Shown piece after piece: positions 1 through 19,700 of a stretch of 64,000 nucleotides of DNA. This stretch comes from Antedon bifida (lineage: Eukaryota; Echinodermata; Crinoidea; Comatulida; Antedonidae), in assembly GCA_963402885.1 (NCBI GenBank), contig OY727093.1:25977409-26041408 (forward strand), given 5' to 3'. Numbering within the stretch: the first letter of the stretch is position 1; each line of letters begins with the position of its first letter. The notes under the pieces were generated by a model, which had not been told where the DNA came from, made no database searches, and saw only the letters and a program-made list of their open reading frames with translations. The position numbers and the translations under genes are program-made.

Positions 1-2410
1 TGTTTCATTAGAGTCATCATGGCAAAACATACTTCACCTTCTCTAGAATGACCAAATACCAAATGAATTAATTAAAAAAAACTTTATTCTGGGAAATTTG
101 TTTAGTCGTACAGTAGTAGTAAACAAATATAATAAATATGTTTAAAAAATGCACAAGAAATTACAAAAATTATCATCTACGAGTTAAATTACAAAAATTT
201 GTCCAGTGTGAATCAGTCAAGACATAAACCTGTATAAAAATAAGTTTTACTAAATTATCCTACTCTGATCAGGGAGGTATTACTATTATTTGTATACCTC
301 ATGCTCTGATGATTGAGGAATTTGAAAGGAAAATACTGTATCAATGACTAATAATACACTAACTCACACAGATAAATAGCGATCCTCTCAACACCGCCTG
401 GATGGGTGTTGAAAAGAAAATCCTATCTTGCAAAATTTCAAATTGCACATAACATAGTATGCTGACTGGTGGAAATAGTGTATTTCAACCTGATGGTATA
501 TTTCCATTATTGAAAAGAGTTATGTTGAAAAAGTGTTGTACTGTGGAAGTTAGTAGAATATACTATTGATTGGCATGGCCAGTCAATCTCGGTTTATTGT
601 GCGACCAGTTCTTTTAAGCCGATAGACAACACAAAAAAGGTACGCGGTCGATAGAAATTAGACATTAGACACAGTAATGTTTTTTTTGATGGATTTTAAT
701 CGGTGAAAAATTATTTTTATTTTTTACAATCATAACAGTGATGTAGGCCAATCTTTTGAGAACATTTTGCATTAAATATGTTTGTCATACGATACGATCC
801 TACGTTCAGTTAGAAATTAACGCGGTTAGAAATTAAATTTGGCGAAAGTGCTGATCCTCCTGCTCTTACTATTTATAGACAACTTAACTTTTTGTGATAC
901 GGAAGAGAATAGATGACAAACAGTCGTGATCAGCATGTTAATTATAAAATCATAACTACTACTGAACGTAGGATCGTATCGTATGACAAACAGATTTAAT
1001 GCAAAATGTTCTCAAAAGATTGGCCTACATCACTGTTATGATTGTAAAAAATAAAAATAATTTTTCACCGATTAAAATCCATCGAAAAAAACATTACTGT
1101 GTATAAGCATAGGTGTGTCGTCGTGCAGTCGTCTACAGCCTATATTCATGAGCAAAGAAATTCCTTAATAAATTAAATATTAAATTATTAATTCATATAC
1201 ATACAGGTTCGACCGTGCCAATACAAATATTTAATTTACACACAAGGTTGACCGTGTCTATAGCATCAAAGCCTTTACTACCTATGCACCAAGTCCTACT
1301 GTATTATACCAGATTAGTATCAGTCAGTCATAGGCCTACCTTGGTAGGCCTACCTAGACAGTCTGGCTGTCTCCGTGTTTAAAGTGTTGTTGTTGTGGTG
1401 GGTGGTTATCTGAAAATTCACAACAGGTTGCAGTCGCAACTTAATATTTCAGACATCTATCGAGTAACGAGCTGAAATTAATGTCAAAATAGCTTTATCT
1501 TTTCATATTATATATTAACTTACTTTGTTTACCTACTGATATTTATGCTTCAACCTACAAACAACGAAAATATAATGTCCAGTAAAGGCCCTACAATGTC
1601 AGTGTTGTACTACTACACGAAACCTGAAAAATACTTTTTGATAAATATGCAGAGCGCCACCAATGTCTTTACTGCTGCTGCACACAAAATGTTGTGCATG
1701 ATGTAAAATACGGAAACGTCCATAAATCGGGAAAAAAAATAAGGAAAAGCCAATAAGAAATATTTTCTAAATATGTAACATAATTTACATACATATAGCC
1801 TATATTAGTAAATAATTATAATTTGAGTGCCAGTTTTTGTAGGCCTAGGCCTATTCGTTTAACTAGTTGTGGAGGATGTTTAATAAGTGAATGAAGAAGA
1901 AAGTTCTCTCGGGGATTACAATTACACTATTTACCAAAATCCATTATGGTTGTGTCGAATTTGCATTTTTGAAGAACGTAGTGGGATTTATTTTCACATT
2001 TGACGACCTTTTGGAAGTTCTTTTGAGGCATGAAAAACTGATTTTGTATTTCTGAATATATTTGAATTATTAGGATAAATGGTTTTATTTTATTAGGTGA
2101 TATTATTTATGAAATTGTACATCGAATTGAAGCCAATGCTAGGCCATCTGTGCGATCCTCGTTGGCGCGATTTTTGCTGAATATTGACGGTCGTGAATGG
2201 CGCTGTGTTCCTACGCCTGAAAGAGAGAAGTCAGCCTGGATGCAGAACCCATCACCAAACTGAACTGCACAACCAACATGAAAATTAAACCAACTAATGT
2301 TACATAAATATGTGGTAGATTATGAAGTGAACATCTTTTTATTTTTCTCTTTCATAAAATAAAATGTTAATGAAAAATATGTTAATTCTTATTGTTTTTT
2401 TTAATTACAG
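1..2410. other. 5' flank of the PSIP1/HDGFL2-like gene
   Basis: No coding exon is recognisable here. The stretch holds a long inverted repeat (669-1102, listed separately) and otherwise unremarkable AT-rich DNA. A good splice acceptor (T-rich run then ATTACAG) ends at 2410 and the initiator ATG is at 2457, so the exon begins with about 46 bases of 5' UTR. At least one noncoding first exon and the promoter should therefore lie upstream, but I cannot place them from sequence alone. Confidence 0.6.
669..1102. repeat. Fold-back element with about 142-bp inverted arms
   Basis: The left arm (669-810) and right arm (961-1102) are near-perfect reverse complements, separated by about 150 bp. The outer ends are ACACAGTAATGT and ACATTACTGTGT; the inner ends are TACGTTCAGT and ACTGAACGTA. 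No ORF lies inside. This is the structure of a fold-back or MITE-type nonautonomous DNA transposon. The arms differ at very few positions, which suggests a fairly recent insertion or arm gene conversion. Confidence 0.85.
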
Positions 2411-2456
2411 ATTTAGGACCCCTATATTATAGGCTAACCTCCACTGACACACAACA

Positions 2457-11383
<8,927 letters not shown>

Positions 11384-11956
11384 GCACATGAATGAATGAT
11401 ATCAGGAAAAACATTTGTGATCAAATGAACTGAAAAGTTGACAGAAATACACTGCTGAAGAAATCATGAAAACACAAAATGGAAAATGTAACATGGATGT
11501 TTACAATTGTTCATGAAACAAAATTATCAGAGAAAACCACACAATGAGTAATAAGCAATGTACTTAGGATCAAATGAATTGAATGATGGCCAGAAATACG
11601 TTGATACAGTATTAATAATTCTTGAAACCAAAATATAAAAATTACATGGACATTTCAGACCACTGATGCATATTAATTTGTGGTTAGTTTCTGGCAATAA
11701 ATAACTTCCATAGATCAAATGAACTGAGTAAGGTTGCCAGAAATAGTAAGTTTGCCATTAATGAGTACAACATAAACAGACTTACCCCTGATTAACATCA
11801 TTTTTTCTTAGATTATGTGTAAGAAAAAGAAACATGGCTAAAAACATTAACAATGATTAAATGTTATTGTTATTAAAATGAAAAAAACAAAAAACATTGT
11901 GCAAAATGTACTTGCTGGCTATGAAATTGAATGTTGTGTTGACTGGAACTGTACAA

Positions 11957-11962
11957 AATAAA
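11957..11962 (+). promoter_or_regulatory. Candidate poly(A) signal of the PSIP1/HDGFL2-like gene
   Basis: A canonical AATAAA lies about 570 bases after the stop codon. Another occurs near 11695. Which one is used cannot be decided from sequence. Confidence 0.4.
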
Positions 11963-12624
11963 TGCATATCAATTGTGTCATTACATAACATTTAATATGT
12001 GGTGTATAGTGGTATGTAATCTACTGTATATGCAGTATGTGACAGATGCTGTTGGCCATTCTACAAAGGAAATAACCTATGTGAATGGGTATTAATATTG
12101 TACCCAAAGACTATTCACTATTGATAATGTGAACAGACATTTCGCATGAATAATATTCTAGTTGTCTGTCTGTCTGAACAGAATCTTGGATAAACTATAC
12201 CGTAGTTTACAGGACAAAATGCAGGCTTCTATTATGTATAAATTGTAAATAATAATTTTACATTTTGTTCTGTACTTGTTAATTTTCTTAAAATGTGTAA
12301 TGTTCAGAGCAAATTATTCTTTTCTGGATATGTTATCCATGTTCAATTTTTAATATTCAATTATGATACAGTAATGTAAATACACTTATGTGTAATGTAT
12401 TGTAGCAAGACTTCTTTGATTGTTTTCTTCTTCCATTAAACTGAAATTACTTTTATTTTTAACTTCTCTACAAAACTTTTTTGTTGTGAAAATGATTTAT
12501 CTAATCTATCCACAGCCAGACATCCATTCACTTTTAAATGTGTATATATACATTACTGTAGTATTTACACAACATTGCATTACCATTATTACAACATTTG
12601 TAGAAAATAAATGCTACTATTTTT

Positions 12625-12945
12625 TAAGATATATTGTCCCCCTGAAAAATAATTTGTACAATTTTTCTGTTGAATATGCCATTTTAATGTCGCATAATAG
12701 TTATCCACTTTGACCGAAAAAAAAATGTATTTACCTGAAACAACAGTAATTTAAAGCAAAAAATAGTCAAATTGGCTGCCAGCCAGTGGGTTTTTGGTTG
12801 AATTTAATTTATTTTGTCATTTTATAAGTGAAACAATGTTTTTCTACGGAAAGGATTAACTTATTAAAACTACAAAATCACCAATTCAAAGTCTGATTTA
12901 ATGAATCTTCATTTTTCATGTATTTGGGGGACAAAACGTCTTTAA
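12625..12945. repeat. MITE family B, copy 1
   Basis: This element of about 320 bp begins AAGATATATTGTCCCCC and ends GGGGGACAAAACGTCTTTA. Its interior (ATAGTTATCCACTTTGACC, TTGGCTGCCAGCCA, TTCAAAGTCTGATTTAAT) matches 28286-28607 closely and 29661-29825 in part. Confidence 0.8.
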
Positions 12946-13327
12946 GCCAGAAAAGGTTTGATAACATCTACAATATAGCCTCCATTGACATAAATGTCCA
13001 ACCGTAAAATGTAACATTTATGCCAACTGAACATAATTTGTTTATAGTAAAAATCCTCAATTACGAGCCCCAAATTAACGAATTCTCAATTTTACGAACA
13101 CAAATTTATGAAGTACGTACGTAAATATATTCATACAGTATATCACAGAAACAATGGTCTTAACAGGTGAATCATTGTTTATGGTAAGAGTTCAAGACAA
13201 TTTTTTTTTAAATTCTAATTCAAAGAAAATAAATAGAAATACCTCAGTAGTCATTGTTAAATATTCCTTCTTTATTTAAAACAGGAAGACTTAGAACTAG
13301 ACATGAAACTCGTCACTTTGACGAGTT

Positions 13328-14891
13328 AGTTATCCGCACAACGACAAACGCCACGTGCACGTCATACGTTGGAATATTGCACACAGATAAAGATTATGGC
13401 ATTATGACAAGAACTGAAGAATATGATATGCTGTTAGTGCTGAATTCTGTCAATTTGTGTCATATAGTATATACATGCAAAGAGTATAATCTGTATACAT
13501 ATTACATACAGTGTAGAATAGGTGAAATTACGGGACCCGCCATTTATTCCAATTTTTAACATGGCGACGGTATCAAAATGAAACACTTAAATAGCAATTT
13601 CTGGAGGAAATTATCTCAGGAACAACATATTAACGTGTAGAAGAAATTTGAATACGTAAAATATAGATGCGCACCCTTTTAAATGTGATGAACTATTACG
13701 CAAAATATGAAAATACGACTTTTTTTATTCAACTGGCCATATGATGACGTCACAACATCCGATTGGCAAAATGTTTACATGAATTCGTATCTACAATCCA
13801 ATAGCTTCCAGAAAACGTTTTAATCGTGATTATCACATTTTATTCTTACGAGCTATTACAGATTAAAATTTACTGTAAAGATGAAATTAATGACCCACGT
13901 AATTAAAATTTTTAGGCATGATGACGTCATAAAAATTAAAATATTTTTATCTCATGCTAAAGAAAGTTGATTGACCTACACAATATATAAATTTAGGAGA
14001 AAAAGGAATACAGATAAGCGTGATGCGCTCCATTGAATGTGATGAGCAATAACGAAAGAGACAAAAATCCTAATTTTTACATTCGTGTGGCCATACGATG
14101 ACGTCACAATGTTTTTTTAGCCTTATCGATGCATGATCCGATATCTACAACTCATCAACTTCTAGATTTTGTAATAAAAATAAACGGTTCACGGTTTACT
14201 TTAGAAACTATGACTGTTTAAAAAAAGACATAATTTTGACGATTTTTTAAGCTTTTTCATAAAAAACGCGCACGAATTGTCTAATTCAACGTGTTCGTAT
14301 GGCGTTATTTAAACTGGAAAAGGTCTAAATTGTTTTCAAAATTACTAGGAAAGACTTGAAAAATATAATTCAAGAGAAAAAAATATGTTTTTAACGCTAC
14401 GTGCGCACCGCGTGCGTAAAAAATTGCGCGCCCGTGGGAATTTTTGACATGCTCAAAATGACAAGAAACGCATAAAAAGTTGATTAGAAATTAATTTTGC
14501 GCATTTTGAAATTTTAAATGCGCGTGCGCGCGTAACTTCTTGTGAAACATGCCATTTTTAATCCGTAGAAAGTTTGCCCCTGATATGACTTAAATTTTGT
14601 CAAAGTGTCAATACTAAATGACTTTTGGTTTTTAATCTATAATCAATCATTGAAATTCATAAAATTGCGCGTAAGTCACGTTGCGCAACTATGACGTCAT
14701 TCAAAAATAGGAGGTGCACAACTTCACGTAAATGCCCATATGTTGTCAAAGTTATGAAATGTTATGTTTACACATTTTAGAGAAACGCGACTCACAAAAA
14801 GGAAGGAAGGATCCAAGAATAATACAGAAAAAAACTATTGATCCCATACAATAACAAGGAGTTATCCGCTTGGTATACCAAGCGGATAACT
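13328..14891. repeat. Repetitive block bounded by AGTTATCCGC / GCGGATAACT
   Basis: AGTTATCCGC occurs at 13328-13337, and its inverse GCGGATAACT closes the block at 14882-14891. Inside, two diverged direct units (about 13660-13780 and 14010-14130) each pair an AATGTGATGA motif with a GGCCAT(A)TGATGACGTCAC motif about 70 bases on. No ORF of note. The limits are tentative; this may be one composite element or several nested ones. Confidence 0.4.
14860..14891. repeat. Perfect 32-bp palindrome
   Basis: Two 16-base halves, AGTTATCCGCTTGGTA and its exact reverse complement, meet with no spacer. The outer ten bases also occur at 13328-13337. Confidence 0.95.
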
Positions 14892-16705
14892 AAATAGAAG
14901 AATTTATTATTTACTCTACAACTATAAACATATTAAACTATAACTGCTGTAAATATTTAAACAAGATATGGATTTTAAAGTGAGAAAAACATGTATTCAA
15001 AAAGGTATCAAAATAAATACATACACTGTAAAAAAAAAACACTGTGCTAAATAAACTATCCCAAATAATGGAAAATTGCTAGATTTTGAAAAAAATCTAA
15101 AATGAAATTATCCCAGGAACTATTTTAATGTTCCATGCTTTCTGCTGGCTGGGACGTCCCACTGAAAGCGATTGAGTTCGCTATAATGGAGTCACCCAGG
15201 TCTAGCATGTGTGATGTATGTGTTATTATTTGTATTGTAAAATCCAGAATAAATTGGATTTAATTTAATTTTTTTCTTTCTAATACTACAGTACATAAAT
15301 ATTGTACATCACATATTCAAAACAGATGTAATAATACAATAATAATAATACCTTATCTATCTAATAATTTATCAATAAATGCATTACATTAGATTATAAA
15401 ATGAAAAAAATATTTCCAAACATCCGAAATGCTTGTTTTTCTATAAGAACTTGAAATAGACCTTACTAGTTTTAATGGTTTTACTGTATTGCACGTCTGT
15501 ATGTGTGACTAGATGATATATAATAGAGAAACATATGACAAGGTATCGCCAATAAAGAAATGATGGATTTAACAATAAACTATATTACAATTAGATATAC
15601 TGTATTCAAAATAAGCAATAAATACATAAAAAATGACAACATAAATAAGAGTATTGTAACAAGTGTAGGCTGTGATAGCAAACAACAATAATTAAGCAAC
15701 TGTTTTTACAAAAATACATTCTAAAACCCAGGGAAGAGTGAAATTACTCTTCCCTGCTAAAAACTATCAATCTAACATGTCCATATAAATATAACACCTA
15801 GCTACTCTACAGTTTAAATCAAAATAATTACTTTTAAAATGTATTTCTAGTGCTATGTGATTTTAATTGGTAGAGCAAAGCTATTTTTAATATGAATAGT
15901 TTGAGAAAATATTTGGAAGAATATTTAATATTGAGCTTCTGTTGTGTATGAATGTTGTTATTATATCCATATCAATATATAATCAATCCATATAAAATAT
16001 TCAAATACTAATAATGTATATCCCTCCAATCCAAACATACTTTATATGGTCTTATTCAATATGCCATGCAAAGCTATACCCTATTTCATGTTACTCAAGT
16101 TTAAACTATGGCACAACTTCCTCATCTCCCTTCCCCCAACTTCCTCATCTCCCTTCCCCCTCCTTCCTCTTTCTTGGCAAGATACAGGTAGAGTATTGCT
16201 GTTGGGACGTTACATGAATGTAGGAGTGATGTTAGGTTATACAAACCATTTCCCACAAACATGATAAGATTTTATTTATCTATTTTACCTTTATACTTTT
16301 TTTTTTATTTCAGCTGCAATAAATAAAACCAATGCTAGAAGCATCACATTTAGAATAAGTAATTCATTTTACCAAAACATGCCGCTATTTAAAAATGAAT
16401 ATTTATCTAATGTGGTGAATAAATAAGTCAAGACCCACTGGTACAGTACAGTGTGTTAATAATTCAATATGGATAATAAATATATCTTTCCTAATATTTG
16501 TAAAATTCTTCCTTTACTGTGCCTTCATGACTTTATTGCTATTATATTGCTTAATTTGTCCAAGCAAATCCCAAGCATCTCATGGAAATAGATACAACAT
16601 TAATTCGAACCAACTTAACTGGTGGAAATGTTCAAACAAAATGGTAGCATTACCAAGAAGTAATTATACTCATTCGTTATATTCATTCAGTATTTAAAAG
16701 ACCAA

Positions 16706-19700
16706 TCAGTAGACAATATTCCATTTTGAAGGCTGGTCACAATCCGGGTCTAAATCTGGGTCACCGCAAAAACAGTTGTACGTCGTCTTTGGGTCAAATC
16801 CGATGATTTGTCTCTCTTCTTGTATACGAAACGAAAACGTGGAAACGCATGTTCCAATGAAATACCTACACGAAAAACATCAACATTGAATAACAAAATG
16901 AGAACAATTAAGATTGAAATAATTAAAAGAGATTTGGGGTGTGAGGAAGCTGATGAGAGAGCAGGTTCTGGTCCAGCGCCAGCAAATTAAAACGAACGTC
17001 AATGTTTTGTTTTCAAGCAGCTATGCGCATCGATTGCCGCATAGCCACGTCGTGAAAAGGAAACATTGCCTTTCGATTTGATTTTCCAGCGCCGGACCAG
17101 AACCGTGCCGGAACAGGTGTAAAAGACTCTTAAGACATGGTACTGAAAGCTGCAGTGTTTCACAATAAATACAATTATTATTATTTATTCTTTATACTGG
17201 GTAGCCTCTTCAGTCTAAGACTGTTCTCCCAGAGGGCCCAGTGTATGTATATATGATGAGTTTGTGATAAATACACCAGGGTAACCCCCTACTCATCTCG
17301 GAAGATGTACTAGGTTCTTTAAAGTGCACATGAGCTAGATGAGTGCACATGAGCTAGATGTGTACACTCGACCTACGGTTTATATTACATTACATAGAAC
17401 CATGGAGCGACTAAGCCTTGAACCCTTGTCGATGTTAACATGTGTTTGAGACACAGACATACTGATGTTATTGTTATGGTGAAACAAATGTTGTTGGGAA
17501 AGACAGACAATAATATAGTAAGGTGTATCGGTTTCTAGCACCTACTGGCAAACTTTAATGGCTGCTGTCTGTAAAGTTAAATGATACAACATGTTTTGAT
17601 AAAATGAGAATGTACTCTTACTTAGCATGAGCTGCTACCCATTGATCTATGATAGCTACACCTCCATCCTTAAACCTCTCCATGATGTCTTTAGGTGGTC
17701 GGTAGTGAACAACTTTGCCATCAACTTGACTCTTTAGGTCATCAATTTCTAACATAAATTATAATTATAAAATCAATATTTTGGTAAAGAATACACGGCA
17801 GCACTAACAATACTAATTTCATTATGTAGAAGAAATTAAAATGATTTTAATACCTGATTTAATAGCATCTGTGCATAGAAACACTGATTTTAATCCCTCT
17901 CTTTGAAGAATTTCATTAATTTGCGTTGCGGCATTTTTAATTGATGGAGCTTCCTTTCGTTTATTGCGAGCAAAGTCCTGCCTACGTAGATGTACTGCTA
18001 GATAATCTCCTCCTTTGGCAGAACCAATTACTGGCTGAAAGTATAGTGCATAATTGCTATGTAATTTTGATGTTTGTATCGGTTACGGTTACACGCAATC
18101 TGGCCATGAGTTACATGAGTTAATTTGTTACAATGCATGTCTTGTTTTTTTTAATGAAATAAAGTGAATTTTTTGCCCATCTACGTATTACAACATCAGT
18201 AGATTTCCAATTTTTAGGGCGAATCTACAGCAGAATAAATACTATTTCTACCTCCTCCAAGAAGGTTATGTTTTCACCCCTGTATGTTTGTGTGTGTGTT
18301 TGCGTGTGTGTTTGTGTGTCTGTGAACAGCCTGGAGGCCACAGTTTTTATCCGATTCTCACCAAATTTGGCAACAATGATCTATACCCCAAAAGCTCGGA
18401 CGAGTTCGAATTTGAGGGGAAAAGGTCATAGGTCAAGGTCACAACTAACAAAAATCTATTTTACTGCCTAGAGACCACAGTTTTTATCCGATTCTTACCA
18501 AACTTAGCCACAATGATCAATGACACATCATATAATTGTGGTTAAATTTTGAAGGGTCAGGGTCAAAGATTAAGGTCCACAAAAAAACTAAAAAAAAAAG
18601 AAATAAAATAATAATAAAAAAAAAACCTCAGTGGGACTTGAACCAGCGATCTCAACTGTGAGAGGCTGGATACATAACCATTACACCACACTGTCATCCA
18701 CAACTTTGTAGTGTGCAGTTAACATATTTACACTTAGAACTAATAAAAAAAAATGTAAAAAAAAAATATTCAGGGGGCATTTTATGTAGGGGAATTTTAC
18801 AGTAGGCGGAGGTTTGTACTCTCAGAGTACCCTCTAGTTTTACTTATTTATTCATAACACATTTATTTCCAACTGATAAAAAGAAAATATATGACACATT
18901 TTTTTATATGAACAATTTGTTCAGAATTATAACTAGAAATGCAATAGCACTTGTCATGAGATGGCCCTTATAATAAACAATATAATTATTTATTTTCCAT
19001 TTCATATTAAAAATATAAATTTTGAAGCAGAATTTAACTTCAACCCTACCCATGATAATTTCTATATCAAGACCAGAATAATATACCTTTTGATCTTGCC
19101 AATTTCTTTCCATAATCGTGTTATCCTTTTCATCAGTTGAATGAAAATACTTTTTTCTGATTGCGTCTCCAATACCAATAAGAGAATCAGAGAACCTCAT
19201 ACTTCTTCTTGCCTTTAAAATAAAAATTTATTTTAAATAACTAGAAACTCCCTTGTCAAAATACACATCAACTATTAGCAAGTACAGTAAACGCTCAGGA
19301 CGTACTATTTTTTATGATTAAATACATTTATCATATTATCTATCTAATATCTCCCTTGATATTTAAATAACAAATTAAATTATCATATCAAAAAGAAAAG
19401 GTCACATTAGTACAATAACTACTGTAATAAATTAAAAGTAAATTGTATTTTTTGTTGATCCAATAACAAGTAAACAAAACACAGGATAAATAGTGCTTAT
19501 GACAATAACACATTTCAATTGTTAAGTGGCCTAAGCAAACACTATGTGACATACAGTACATTTGTCAGTGCAGCATAAATGTTCATACATTAATACTAAC
19601 TTCACAAGAATTACAATCTTACATAATCTTGATTTTTAGTGATCTAGTTATGTAAACAACAATAATAAAGTAACATCTTGCATTACAACTGTCCTCTCAG

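Larger units (their letters stand above)
11384..16705. other. Convergent intergenic region between PSIP1/HDGFL2-like and POFUT2
   Basis: No conserved coding sequence is visible. The 3' UTR of the PSIP1/HDGFL2-like gene occupies the left part, probably to about 12.0 kb. A family-B MITE follows (12625-12945). The 13.3-14.9 kb segment is a repetitive block rich in GATGACGTCA motifs that ends in a perfect palindrome. The remainder to 16.7 kb is AT-rich and holds the 3' UTR of POFUT2 on the minus strand (AATAAA candidates at 16537-16532 and 16276-16271 on that strand). A 22-bp pyrimidine-rich direct duplication occurs at 16127-16165. Confidence 0.6.

Noticed and set aside
13254-13559. 101-codon plus-strand ORF
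   Set aside because: No recognisable domain, and it overlaps the edge of the repetitive 13.3-14.9 kb block.
18625-18690. Functional tRNA gene on the minus strand
   Set aside because: It is embedded in a dispersed repeat with a second copy at 22563-22624, and I could not fold a complete acceptor stem.
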